Shown: piece by piece, positions 1-8,880 of the stretch
Numbering within the stretch: the first letter of the stretch is position 1
Layout of the letters: the number at the start of each line of letters is the position of its first letter
Assembly: GCF_003732425.1 (NCBI RefSeq)
Contig: NZ_MOBX01000015.1
Coordinates: 266,303-330,302 of the forward strand
Length of the DNA stretch: 64,000 bases
DNA from: Pseudomonas fluorescens
GTDB taxonomy: Bacteria > Pseudomonadota > Gammaproteobacteria > Pseudomonadales > Pseudomonadaceae
Reading direction: 5' to 3'
Position numbers and translations under genes: made by a program
Notes under the pieces: model-generated
The model's database searches: none
Told to the model about the DNA's origin: nothing
Seen by the model: only the letters and a program-made list of their open reading frames with translations

Positions 1-896
1 GTCAGCTTGCCGCCATCGGGCAGCGGCACTGTCAGCATGTAAGCGTGCAGGAACAGGCGCTTACCGCCCAGATCGCGAATCTCTTTGGTGAAGTCGTCAT
101 CGCCGTACTTGCTGTCACCAGCAATGCAATGGCCAGCATGCAAAGTGTGCACGCGAATCTGGTGGGTACGACCGGTAACCGGTTTAGCCTCGACCATGGT
201 GGCGAAATCGCCGAAACGGCGCAGCACCTTGAACACGGTCAGGGCTTCTTTACCCTCGTCGTTGACTTCGACCATGCGCTCGCCGGAACGCAGGTTGCTC
301 TTGAGTAACGGCGCACTGACCTGCTTGATCGAGGTCGCCCAGTTACCACGCACCAGCGCCATGTAACGCTTGTCGACGCCATCACCACGCAGTTTTTCGT
401 GCAGGTGGCGCAGCATGCTGCGCTTCTTGGCGATCATCAGCAGGCCGGAGGTGTCACGGTCGAGACGGTGAACCAGCTCCAGCTCCTTGGCATCGGGACG
501 CAACTGACGAAAGGCTTCGATCACGCCGAAATTCAAACCGCTGCCACCATGAACCGCAATGCCGGCGGGCTTGTTGATCACGATCAGGGCTTTGTCTTCG
601 TAGACGATCGAGGCCTCAAGGCGCTGCAACAGGCCTTGGGCCAGCGGCACCGGTTCGTCACGCTCAGGCACGCGAACCGGCGGCACGCGCACGATATCGC
701 CGGCCTGCAGCTTGTACTCGGGCTTGATCCGACCTTTGTTCACGCGCACTTCGCCTTTACGCAAAATGCGGTAAATCAAGGTCTTGGGCACGCCTTTGAG
801 CCGGGCGAGGAGAAAATTGTCGATTCGTTGGCCGGCATACTCCGGCGAGACTTCAAGCAATTGAACGCCTGGAGTCGAAGGGGCAGTAGTTGTCAT
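1..896 (-). CDS. rluC: 23S rRNA pseudouridine synthase RluC (3' end beyond window)
   Basis: RluC converts uridines 955, 2504 and 2580 of 23S rRNA (E. coli numbering) to pseudouridine. Translating the reverse strand from the ATG at 896 gives an S4-like RNA-binding segment in roughly the first 75 residues (ILRKGEVRVNKGR), followed by the RluA/RluC catalytic signature HRLDRDTSG with its catalytic Asp, and further on GRTHQIRVH. The reading frame is open to the left edge, so the C-terminus is missing. It is divergent from rne, as in PAO1 (PA2975/PA2976). The start was chosen because the sequence begins MTTTAPSTPG just before the conserved domain. Family assignment is secure; RluC rather than RluA/RluD rests on the rne neighbour. 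Confidence 0.93.
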   Translation of the reverse strand, partial: MTTTAPSTPGVQLLEVSPEYAGQRIDNFLLARLKGVPKTLIYRILRKGEVRVNKGRIKPEYKLQAGDIVRVPPVRVPERDEPVPLAQGLLQRLEASIVYEDKALIVINKPAGIAVHGGSGLNFGVIEAFRQLRPDAKELELVHRLDRDTSGLLMIAKKRSMLRHLHEKLRGDGVDKRYMALVRGNWATSIKQVSAPLLKSNLRSGERMVEVNDEGKEALTVFKVLRRFGDFATMVEAKPVTGRTHQIRVHTLHAGHCIAGDSKYGDDDFTKEIRDLGGKRLFLHAYMLTVPLPDGGKL

Positions 897-924
897 GCGG
901 CGGATGATAACAATTTTTATGGAA

Positions 925-953
925 TTGAAGCACTTAATCATTGCTGCTATAGT
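925..953 (+). promoter_or_regulatory. sigma-70 promoter for rne
   Basis: TTGAAG (925-930), a 17-nt spacer and TATAGT (948-953) form a near-consensus sigma-70 promoter reading toward rne. Transcription from it would begin near 960 and give a leader of about 635 nt. It overlaps the 5' flank of divergent rluC. It is inferred from sequence only. Confidence 0.6.
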
Positions 954-959
954 CGCGAA

Positions 960-1595
960 CGCCGCCAAAAGCGGCCTGGACAGAGGAACCACGGTCAAAA
1001 ACCGGCCCTGACCAACGCAATTCACCAGGACGCGAGGCCGTCCTACGGGGCTTTCGCTACGTAACGGTGGAGTTTTCAGTTGTAACAAGCGCAGGTGACA
1101 TGAGGCCTGAATTACACCGCCGAGCAGAGTTTTTACTCGCCTGGCAGGCACACATTCAAGGCCAGTTCACAAAGTGCAGTCAGCTGCAGATGACCCCGAG
1201 CGAATGCTTCGGAAACAACGCCTGAATTAGCCATGATGCGTGACCTCCCCTTTCGGAGCTCACGGTAAATGCCAACCCGCTGCGGATTCTGCGCGCGGCA
1301 GCACCCGAATTATCAGGGATACGTGTAGGGTGGAGATGCACAACCGCTGGACTGTGTAGCAATAGGCTTTATCAAGACGCTTCATCTCGTCCACAGCCGC
1401 TGGTTGATTCCTCCTCCTGACTGAGTGCTTAAGTAGCCACAGCAAGCAGGACGCGTACGTCGCTATATCGGCCCAATTGGCCGCATATCGCTGGACACGG
1501 GAATGGCCAACCACTCCCGACGCACCTGACACCGACCGTGAGAAGTCGTGTGTGCCGAACGCCGTTTCCGGCAGCCCGGAAACCGACGGTACTAC
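960..1595 (+). ncRNA. Long structured 5' leader of rne (rne-II-like autoregulatory region)
   Basis: No convincing coding frame is visible between the putative start near 960 and the rne ATG at 1596. RNase E mRNAs in gammaproteobacteria carry long structured leaders that the enzyme itself cleaves for autoregulation, and pseudomonads have their own conserved motif at this place (rne-II). Short hairpins are visible, most clearly GTTTCCGG / CCGGAAAC at 1564-1571 and 1576-1583, which ends 12 nt before the start codon. Exact motif boundaries cannot be set by eye. Confidence 0.55.
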
Positions 1596-4500
1596 ATGAA
1601 AAGAATGCTGATTAACGCAACTCAACCCGAAGAGTTGCGTGTTGCACTGGTAGATGGCCAACGCCTCTACGACCTGGACATCGAATCCGGTGCACGCGAG
1701 CAGAAGAAGGCCAACATCTATAAAGGCCGTATCACTCGCATCGAACCAAGCCTTGAGGCTGCCTTTGTCGATTTCGGCTCCGAGCGCCACGGCTTCCTGC
1801 CCCTCAAAGAAATCTCCCGCGAATACTTCAAGAAAGCCCCGGAAGGCCGCGTCAACATCAAGGACGTCCTGAGCGAAGGCCAGGAAGTCATTGTTCAGGT
1901 CGAAAAAGAAGAACGTGGCAACAAGGGCGCTGCCCTGACCACCTTCATCAGCCTGGCCGGTCGTTACCTGGTGCTGATGCCGAACAACCCGCGTGCCGGC
2001 GGTATCTCCCGTCGCATCGAAGGCGAAGAGCGCAACGAACTGCGTGAAGCGCTGAACGGTCTGGTTGCCCCAGCGGACATGGGTCTGATCGTGCGCACTG
2101 CCGGCCTGGGCCGCAGCAGCGAAGAAATGCAGTGGGACCTCGATTACCTGCTGCAACTCTGGACCGCCATCAAAGAAGCCTCGCTGGATCGCTCCGCGCC
2201 ATTCCTGATCTACCAGGAAAGCAACGTGATCATCCGCGCGATCCGCGATTATCTGCGCCAGGACATCGGCGAAGTGCTGATCGACAGCGTTGAAGCCCAG
2301 GACGAAGCCCTGACCTTCATTCGCCAGGTGATGCCGCAGTACGCCAGCAAGATCAAGCTCTACGAAGACAGCGTACCGCTGTTCAACCGTTTCCAGATCG
2401 AAAGCCAGATCGAGACCGCTTTCCAGCGCGTCGTCGAGCTGCCTTCCGGTGGCTCCATCGTTATCGATCCGACCGAAGCCCTGGTGTCCATCGACATCAA
2501 CTCGGCGCGCGCCACCAAAGGCAGCGACATCGAAGAAACCGCTCTGCAAACCAACCTTGAAGCCGCCGAAGAAATCGCCCGTCAGTTGCGCCTGCGCGAC
2601 ATCGGCGGCCTGATCGTCATCGACTTCATCGACATGACCCCTGCCAAGAACCAGCGCGCCGTGGAAGAGAAAGTCCGCGAATGCCTGGAAGCCGACCGCG
2701 CCCGCGTGCAGATCGGCCGCATTTCGCGCTTTGGCCTGCTGGAAATGTCCCGTCAGCGCCTGCGTCCGTCCCTGGGCGAAAGCAGCGGCATCGTCTGCCC
2801 GCGTTGCAACGGCACTGGCATCATCCGTGACGTTGAATCGCTGTCGCTGGCGATCCTGCGCCTGATCGAAGAAGAAGCCCTGAAAGACCGCACTGCCGAA
2901 GTGCGCGCCCAGGTGCCGATCCCGGTCGCTGCATTCCTGCTCAACGAAAAACGCAACTCGATCACCAAGATCGAACTGCGCACCCGTGCTCGCATCGTCA
3001 TTCTGCCGAACGATCACCTCGAAACGCCGCACTTCGAAGTTCAGCGTCTGCGTGACGACAGCCCGGAAGCCGCGACCAACCAGTCCAGCTACGAAATCGC
3101 TGCTGCCGCTGCCGAAGTCGAAGAAGTCCAGCCGGCCGCCGCGACCCGCACCCTGGTTCGCCAGGAAGCTGCAGTCAAGACTGCGCCGGCCCGTGCCAAC
3201 GCTCCGGTTCCGAGCGAAGCCACCGCGCCTGCCGCTCCAGCACCGGCTCCGGTTGCTGCACCAGAGCCAAGCCTGTTCAAAGGTCTGGTGAAATCGCTGG
3301 TCAGCCTGTTCGCCACCAAAGAAGAGCCAGCCGCTCCGGTGGTGGTTGAAAAACCAGCCACCGAACGTCCGGCCCGCAACGAAGAACGTCGCAACGGTCG
3401 TCAGCAGAGCCGCAACCGTAACGGTCGCCGCGATGAAGAGCGCAAGCCGCGCGAAGAACGTGCTCCACGTGAAGAACGCGCTCCACGTGAGCCGCGTGAA
3501 GAGCGTGCACCACGTGAAGCCCGTGAAGTCCGCGAGCCTCGTGAAGCCCGTACCGAAGCGCCAGTAGCTCGCGAAGAGCGCGCACCACGTGCTCCGCGTG
3601 AAGAACGTGCACCTCGTGCACCGCGCGAAGACCGCAAGCCACGTGGCGAGCGTGAAGAGCGTGTGCGTGAACTGCGCGAGCCACTGGACGCCGTTCCAGC
3701 CGCTGCAGCTGCCGTTGCCGTTACCGCTGAAGAACGCCCGGCCCGTCAGCCACGTGAAGAACGCGCACCGCGTCCGCCACGTGAAGAGCGTCAACCGCGT
3801 GCCGAACAGGCCGCTGCTGCCGTCGCTGAAGAAGAAGTGAACAGCAACGAAGAGCAACTGCCGGAAGACGGTTCGGAGAACGCTGAAGGCGATCGTCCAC
3901 GTCGTCGCTCCCGCGGTCAGCGTCGTCGCAGCAACCGTCGTGAGCGTCAGCGTGATGCCAACGGCAACGTGATCGAAGGTTCGGAAGAATCCGAAGCCGG
4001 CGAAAACGCTGAAGCGCCAGGCACTGCCGATCTGGCTGCTGGCCTGGCTGTAACCGCCGCTGTTGCCAGCAGCGTGATCAGTGCGCCGGCTGAAGCACAA
4101 GCCCACGAGCAAGCTGAACGCGCTACCGCGGCTGTTCAGGAAACCACTGCAGTGGAAGCGCCGGTTGTTGAAGCAACCACGCCGGTAGAAGTGGTTGCTG
4201 CTCCGGAAGTCGAAGTGGCACCGGTTCAGGAAACCCTGCCTCAGGTTGAACCAGCGCCAGTTGTGGCTGCCGAGCCAGTGGTTGAAACCGTCGCAGAAAC
4301 CGTGACCGAAACCGTGCGTGAAGTTCGCGAAGAGCAGACTGCCTTCAACTGGGTTGCCGAGCCGACTGTTGCTGAAAAACCTGCGCCAGTGGTTGAAGCG
4401 CCGGTTGTTGAAGCCCCCGTGTTCGAACACGCCAAGGCTGCCGAGCCAGTGGTCGTCGCTGAACCAGCGCCTGCCGTTCAAGCTCCGGTTGTCGAAACTC

Positions 4501-4835
4501 CAGTAGTTGCAGAGGCTGCCCCGGTAGTTGAAGCTCCGGCTCCGGTCAGCGCTCTGACGCCAAGCGGCCGCGCGCCAAACGACCCACGTGAAGTGCGTCG
4601 TCGCAAGCGTGAAGAAGAGCGTCTGCAGAAGGAAGCCGAACTGGCTGCCGCTGCTGCTCCAGTCGCTGCCGAGCCAGCCGTGGTTGCTGAAGTGGTCGAG
4701 GCAGCTCCTGCCCCGGTGACTGAAGAAGCCGTAGTTGAGTCGGTGATTGCTGAAGCACCACGCTCCGTTCAGGACGCAGCCGAGCAACACCAAGAGGCCG
4801 AGGAAAAAGAACACGAGCCTAAACCTCTCGTGTAA
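1596..4835 (+). CDS. rne: Ribonuclease E
   Basis: RNase E is the endonuclease and scaffold of the RNA degradosome at the inner membrane. The 1079-residue product starts MKRMLINATQ, the usual RNase E start, preferred over an in-frame upstream codon at 1548. An S1 domain (about 35-125) is followed by the catalytic DNase I-like region, with the metal-binding Asp residues near 300 and 343 (SIDINSARATKG and VIDFIDM), and the zinc-link CPRC at 401-404. From about 520 on the protein is low-complexity and Ala/Pro/Glu-rich, with Arg-rich repeats at roughly 615-740 and a basic cluster at 765-787, the expected RNA-binding and partner-docking scaffold. No strong Shine-Dalgarno precedes the ATG. A hairpin lies just upstream and a terminator follows at 4851-4888. 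Confidence 0.98.
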   Translation: MKRMLINATQPEELRVALVDGQRLYDLDIESGAREQKKANIYKGRITRIEPSLEAAFVDFGSERHGFLPLKEISREYFKKAPEGRVNIKDVLSEGQEVIVQVEKEERGNKGAALTTFISLAGRYLVLMPNNPRAGGISRRIEGEERNELREALNGLVAPADMGLIVRTAGLGRSSEEMQWDLDYLLQLWTAIKEASLDRSAPFLIYQESNVIIRAIRDYLRQDIGEVLIDSVEAQDEALTFIRQVMPQYASKIKLYEDSVPLFNRFQIESQIETAFQRVVELPSGGSIVIDPTEALVSIDINSARATKGSDIEETALQTNLEAAEEIARQLRLRDIGGLIVIDFIDMTPAKNQRAVEEKVRECLEADRARVQIGRISRFGLLEMSRQRLRPSLGESSGIVCPRCNGTGIIRDVESLSLAILRLIEEEALKDRTAEVRAQVPIPVAAFLLNEKRNSITKIELRTRARIVILPNDHLETPHFEVQRLRDDSPEAATNQSSYEIAAAAAEVEEVQPAAATRTLVRQEAAVKTAPARANAPVPSEATAPAAPAPAPVAAPEPSLFKGLVKSLVSLFATKEEPAAPVVVEKPATERPARNEERRNGRQQSRNRNGRRDEERKPREERAPREERAPREPREERAPREAREVREPREARTEAPVAREERAPRAPREERAPRAPREDRKPRGEREERVRELREPLDAVPAAAAAVAVTAEERPARQPREERAPRPPREERQPRAEQAAAAVAEEEVNSNEEQLPEDGSENAEGDRPRRRSRGQRRRSNRRERQRDANGNVIEGSEESEAGENAEAPGTADLAAGLAVTAAVASSVISAPAEAQAHEQAERATAAVQETTAVEAPVVEATTPVEVVAAPEVEVAPVQETLPQVEPAPVVAAEPVVETVAETVTETVREVREEQTAFNWVAEPTVAEKPAPVVEAPVVEAPVFEHAKAAEPVVVAEPAPAVQAPVVETPVVAEAAPVVEAPAPVSALTPSGRAPNDPREVRRRKREEERLQKEAELAAAAAPVAAEPAVVAEVVEAAPAPVTEEAVVESVIAEAPRSVQDAAEQHQEAEEKEHEPKPLV

Positions 4836-4850
4836 TTTCCAAAGCCGTTA

Positions 4851-4888
4851 AAAAGCCCCGCCCGGTGAAAACCTGGCGGGGCTTTTTT
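4851..4888 (+). terminator. Rho-independent terminator after rne
   Basis: The stem AGCCCCGCC / GGCGGGGCT is followed by a T run. An A run on the left side means it could also stop leftward transcription arriving from the mocA operon. Confidence 0.85.
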
Positions 4889-4901
4889 ATACTGTTTAAA
4901 A

Positions 4902-4985
4902 GATCAAAAGATCGCAGCCTTCGGCAGCTCCTACATTGAAATGCGATCACATGTAGGAGTTGCCGAAGGCTGCGATCTTTTGATC
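4902..4985. repeat. REP palindrome pair (family 1)
   Basis: Two inverted copies of a unit beginning GATCAAAAGATCGCAGCCTT (4902-4936 and 4951-4985) flank a 14-nt centre. The same unit recurs in this window at 36387, 40357, 46956, 56124 and 58101. Fluorescens-group genomes carry hundreds of such extragenic palindromes, which are thought to be mobilised by RAYT transposases. It lies between the rne terminator and the 3' end of mocA. Confidence 0.9.
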
Positions 4986-4991
4986 TTGCTG

Positions 4992-5582
4992 TTATTTGAA
5001 AACCAACGCCTCCGGTACATCGATATCCCACAACACCCCAGGATCATCCACCGCCACTTCCACCACCCTCCCCTGCTTGAACAACGGTCTGGCCCCACGA
5101 TCGCCTCTCAATGCCTGCAACCCCGGACCAAACGAGCGCCCAAACCCCACCGGATGACCAAACTCGCCACCCTGAACCGGCACGCTCACCGCATCATCGG
5201 CAATGGCCGCGACCACCCGCTCGATACTCGACGGCAAGATAAACGGCATATCCCCCAACACAATCAACCAGCCATCCGCCTCCGGGCATGCCGCGACGCC
5301 CGCAGCAATACTGTCGCCCATCCCGGTCGATTCAATCGAGACCACGTCACAGCCATACGCCTGCGCCATGCGCATCGCCTGCGGCCGCGCCTCGGTCGTC
5401 ACCAGCACGCGCTTGTCGAGAATGGCCGGCAGATTCACCAGCACCTGCTCGATCACCGAACGCACCGCGCCATCCCTCCCGGTGCAGTCCGCCAGCAACT
5501 TGTCCTTATCGGCACCCGCCACTTGGCGAAAACGGCTGCCCTCACCCGCCGCCAGCACAATCACTGCAATGGATCGACTCAT
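4992..5582 (-). CDS. mocA: Molybdenum cofactor cytidylyltransferase-like protein (MocA/MobA family)
   Basis: A 196-residue nucleotidyltransferase of the NTP_transf_3 type. It would attach CMP to molybdopterin to form the dinucleotide cofactor of xanthine-oxidase-family hydroxylases. The N-terminal nucleotide-binding loop VLAAGEGSRF and the GDMPF metal-binding motif are visible, and the length fits the family (about 190-200). It overlaps the XdhC gene by 4 nt (ATGA) and is the last gene of the Mo-hydroxylase operon, which supports MocA over the GMP-adding MobA. Which nucleotide is added cannot be read from the sequence. Confidence 0.85.
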   Translation of the reverse strand: MSRSIAVIVLAAGEGSRFRQVAGADKDKLLADCTGRDGAVRSVIEQVLVNLPAILDKRVLVTTEARPQAMRMAQAYGCDVVSIESTGMGDSIAAGVAACPEADGWLIVLGDMPFILPSSIERVVAAIADDAVSVPVQGGEFGHPVGFGRSFGPGLQALRGDRGARPLFKQGRVVEVAVDDPGVLWDIDVPEALVFK

Positions 5583-6559
5583 GCGTCCTCCAAAGTTTTC
5601 TTCTGCTTCAACTCCACGCCGTTCTTGATCGCGACAATCTCCGCCAACAATGACAAGGCAATTTCTGCCGGCGAATGACTACCAATGTGCAGACCGATTG
5701 GCCCGTGCAGGCGTTCGATCGCCTGTACCGACAAGCCTAGCTGAGCCAGATTTTCGCGGCGCTTCTGACTATTGACCCGCGAGCCGAGTGCGCCGACGTA
5801 AAAGGCCGGCGAATCCAGCGCCGTCAGCAACGCCATGTCATCCAGACGCGGATCATGGGTCAACGCGACAATCGCCGTGCGCTCATCGGTCTGGATGCTC
5901 AACACCGCGTCATCCGGCATGCCCGGGACGAAGCGACCGTGGTGCTCTTCCCAACCGTAAACAAACTCGGTGCGCGGATCGCAGATGAGCACTTCGAAAT
6001 CCAGCAGCCGCGCCATGTCCGCGACGTAGCGCGATAACTGCCCGGCACCGATCAACAGCAAGCGCCAGCGCGGCCCGTAGATTGCGCGCAGGGTTTTGCC
6101 ATCGAACTCCAGCGAATCACTTTTACTCGCCGGTGACAGCAGCACTTCACCGGTTTCGATGTTCAACTCGCGAGCGACGATCTCGTGAGCCTCGCAACGG
6201 GACAGTAATTCAGCGACCCACGCAGGATCGCCGACACGCTCTTCAGTCAGGCGCAACGTGCCGCCACAAGGCAAGCCAAAGCGCGCTGCCTCCTCGCGTG
6301 TGACGCCATAAGTGATCAACTGCACCGGCGGCCCATCGATGGCGATGCGCCCGTCGTGCAGACGGGCGATCAAGTCATCCTCGACGCAGCCGCCCGACAC
6401 CGACCCGATCACCACGCCATCCTCACGCAAGGCGAGCATGGCACCGGGCGCCCGCGGCGCCGTGCCCCAAGTCTGCACCACACTGAACAGCACCACCCGC
6501 TGTCCGGCGCGGCGCCATTCAAGGACGCTGCGCAAGACATTGAGATCGACGCTGTCCAT
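5579..6559 (-). CDS. XdhC/CoxI family molybdenum hydroxylase maturation factor
   Basis: XdhC proteins bind the molybdenum cofactor, protect it and help insert the sulfurated form into xanthine-dehydrogenase-like enzymes. This 326-residue protein has the N-terminal XdhC/CoxI region (QTWGTAPRAPGAML and GSVSGGCVEDDL, about 25-60) and a C-terminal Rossmann-like domain starting near 168 with LLIGAGQLSRYVADMA. The start codon shares one base with the stop of the Mo subunit gene (TAATG), so the genes are probably translationally coupled. The factor is expected to be cytoplasmic and to act before Tat export of the enzyme. Confidence 0.9.
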   Translation of the reverse strand: MDSVDLNVLRSVLEWRRAGQRVVLFSVVQTWGTAPRAPGAMLALREDGVVIGSVSGGCVEDDLIARLHDGRIAIDGPPVQLITYGVTREEAARFGLPCGGTLRLTEERVGDPAWVAELLSRCEAHEIVARELNIETGEVLLSPASKSDSLEFDGKTLRAIYGPRWRLLLIGAGQLSRYVADMARLLDFEVLICDPRTEFVYGWEEHHGRFVPGMPDDAVLSIQTDERTAIVALTHDPRLDDMALLTALDSPAFYVGALGSRVNSQKRRENLAQLGLSVQAIERLHGPIGLHIGSHSPAEIALSLLAEIVAIKNGVELKQKKTLEDA

Positions 6560-8880
6560 TAAGCTTCTGCCTTCTGCCAGCCCTGCAGTTGATAACGCAC
6601 CGGCAGATTGCGGATGCGCTTGCCGGTGGCGGCAAAGATCGCGTTACACAGGGCCGGAGCAATCGGCGGCACGCCCGGTTCGCCGACACCGCCCAAAGGT
6701 ACGTCGCCCGGCGGCGTCACCAGATGCACGGCAACTTCCTTCGGCGCCAGCGACATGCGCGCCACTTCGTACATGTGGAAGTTGTCCTGCTGCACCTTGC
6801 CATCCTTGAAGCTGATTTCCCCCAGCACCGCATTACCGAGGCCCATCACACACGCGCCTTCGAACTGTGAGCGAATGCGTTCAGGATTGATCTGCGGCCC
6901 GCAATCCACGGCGATATCCGCCTTGTGCACAATCAAGGAACCATCATCCTTGACCTCGACTTCGATCACCGCCGCCACGTAAGTGACGAAGCTGTAATGC
7001 ACTGCCAGGCCCAGACCACGGCCCTTGGGCAGTTTGCGGCCCCAACCGGCCGCCTTCGCAGCAGTTTCCAGCACCGTACGCATACGCCCGGTATCGATCG
7101 GATAACGCTCGGGCGACTCGCCGTAGTTCCACTCTTCGCTCAAGGTGCGCGGGTCGATCTGGCGATCAGGGCCAAGCAGTTTGATCTGATACTTGAGCGG
7201 ATCCTCACCGGCCTTGTGCGCCAGCTCATCGACGAAACTCTGGATGGCAAAACCATGGGGAATGTTCGACACCGAGCGATACCAGCCAACCCGCGTGTGC
7301 ACGGTCGCTTCGGGGTTTTCCAGGCGCACGTTGGGAATCGCGTAGGCCATGTTGGTGAAGCCCATGCCCAGCTCGAAGGCTGCTTCATGGTTCATGCCCG
7401 GCGCGAACAGCGCGGTGATGCTCGGCGCCACGGTGCGATGCAACCAGCCGGACGGCATGCCGTCCTTGCCCACGCCCGCCTTCAAATACTCGGCGGACAC
7501 AGTGTGGAAATACGAGTTGTGAATGTCATCTTCACGGGTCCATTGCACCCGCACAGCCTTGCCGGGAAATTCTTTGGCGAGAATCGCTGCTTCGACGACG
7601 AAATCCGGTTTCGACTTGCGACCGAAACCACCGCCAAGCAAGGTGACATTGAAGGTGACGTTATCGAACGGCAGTCCAAGACGCTCGGCGATGCGCTCGC
7701 GGGTGACTTGTGGCGCCTGACTCGGTGCCCAGGCTTCGCAAACGCCGTCCTTGTACCGGGCGATGGCGACCATCGGCTCCATCGGCGCCTGGGCCAGATG
7801 CGGTAAATAGTAAGAAGCTTCGAGGGTACTGGCAGCACCGCTCAGGGCCTTGTCGATATCACCGGTGTTGCGCACCACTTTGCCGGGTTTCAGCGATGCG
7901 GCTTCCAGCTCCTTGCGATAGGCGATCGAGTCGTAACTGGCGTTCGGACCGTCGTCCCATTCGATTTTCAGCGCCTCGCGGCCCTTGATCGCGGCCCAGG
8001 TATTGCTGGCCACGACCGCCACACCGCCCAACGGCTGAAATTCCGAAGGCAGCGGGCGGCTTTCGATCTGCAGCACTTTAAGCACGCCGGGGACTTTCAG
8101 CGCGGCGCTATCATCCAGCGATTTGACCTTGCCGCCGTACACCGCCGGACGGGCGATGGTCGCGTACAACATGCCATCGAAATGCACATCGGCGCCGTAT
8201 ACCGCACGACCGTTGACGATGTCTGCGCCATCGATGGCTTTCGTGCCTTCCTTGCCGATGTAGCGAAACTCCGACGGCTGCTTGAGGCGCAGACTGTCGC
8301 GCGCCGGCACCGGCAACGCACTGGCGGCGGCGGCAAGTTCGCCATAACCCAGTTCACGGCCGGACGGTTTGTGCAGCACTTTATGTAACTGTGCGTGGCA
8401 TTCGCCTACCGGCACGTTCCACTGCGCAGCAGCCGCCTGCTCAAGCATGGTTCGCGCGGCCGCGCCGCAACGCCGCATCGGTTCAAACCAATGGCGCATG
8501 CTGCGCGAACCGTCAGTGTCCTGGTTACCGAAGCGCACCTCATCACCCGGCGCCTGCTGCACTTTGACCCGGGCCCAGTCGGCTTCCAGCTCATCGGCAA
8601 CGACCATGGTCAGACTGGTGCGCACGCCCTGGCCCATCTCGGAGCGGTTGCAGACCACCGTGACGGTGCCGTCAGCGGCAATGCTCACATAGACCTTCGG
8701 ATCATCAATCCAGCCATTGGGCATGCCATCGGCGCCGAATTGCTTCGGTTTGTCCTCGGCCAACGCATCCTGCCAACCCCAACTGGCGGCCAGCACCAGG
8801 GCGCCGGTGGCGCCGACGCCTTTGAGGAAACCGCGACGGCTGAGATTGCTCAGGGCGAAATCATTCGGCAGGTGGCTCAT
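6559..8880 (-). CDS. Periplasmic molybdopterin-binding aldehyde/isoquinoline-type oxidoreductase, large subunit
   Basis: A 773-residue catalytic subunit of the xanthine oxidase family, two-subunit IorB-like type. A twin-arginine signal (SRRGFLKG, near residue 13, then a hydrophobic stretch) indicates folded export. Two Mo-binding domains follow, with the LLGGGFGRKS loop and the C-terminal GVGEPG carrying the catalytic Glu. The start MSHLPNDFAL was chosen because it precedes the Tat motif and overlaps the [2Fe-2S] gene by 4 nt. An upstream in-frame extension to 9222 only runs antiparallel through the Fe-S gene. No FAD subunit or cytochrome c gene is adjacent, so the electron acceptor is unknown. 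The substrate (aldehyde or N-heterocycle) cannot be assigned. Confidence 0.9.
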   Translation of the reverse strand: MSHLPNDFALSNLSRRGFLKGVGATGALVLAASWGWQDALAEDKPKQFGADGMPNGWIDDPKVYVSIAADGTVTVVCNRSEMGQGVRTSLTMVVADELEADWARVKVQQAPGDEVRFGNQDTDGSRSMRHWFEPMRRCGAAARTMLEQAAAAQWNVPVGECHAQLHKVLHKPSGRELGYGELAAAASALPVPARDSLRLKQPSEFRYIGKEGTKAIDGADIVNGRAVYGADVHFDGMLYATIARPAVYGGKVKSLDDSAALKVPGVLKVLQIESRPLPSEFQPLGGVAVVASNTWAAIKGREALKIEWDDGPNASYDSIAYRKELEAASLKPGKVVRNTGDIDKALSGAASTLEASYYLPHLAQAPMEPMVAIARYKDGVCEAWAPSQAPQVTRERIAERLGLPFDNVTFNVTLLGGGFGRKSKPDFVVEAAILAKEFPGKAVRVQWTREDDIHNSYFHTVSAEYLKAGVGKDGMPSGWLHRTVAPSITALFAPGMNHEAAFELGMGFTNMAYAIPNVRLENPEATVHTRVGWYRSVSNIPHGFAIQSFVDELAHKAGEDPLKYQIKLLGPDRQIDPRTLSEEWNYGESPERYPIDTGRMRTVLETAAKAAGWGRKLPKGRGLGLAVHYSFVTYVAAVIEVEVKDDGSLIVHKADIAVDCGPQINPERIRSQFEGACVMGLGNAVLGEISFKDGKVQQDNFHMYEVARMSLAPKEVAVHLVTPPGDVPLGGVGEPGVPPIAPALCNAIFAATGKRIRNLPVRYQLQGWQKAEA

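Noticed and set aside
1260..4814. Open reading frame of 1184 codons on the reverse strand across rne
   Set aside because: It is antisense to RNase E, with composition (Ser, Phe, Trp and Gly runs) typical of the opposite strand of GC-rich Ala/Pro/Glu repeats. It has no domain and no ribosome site.
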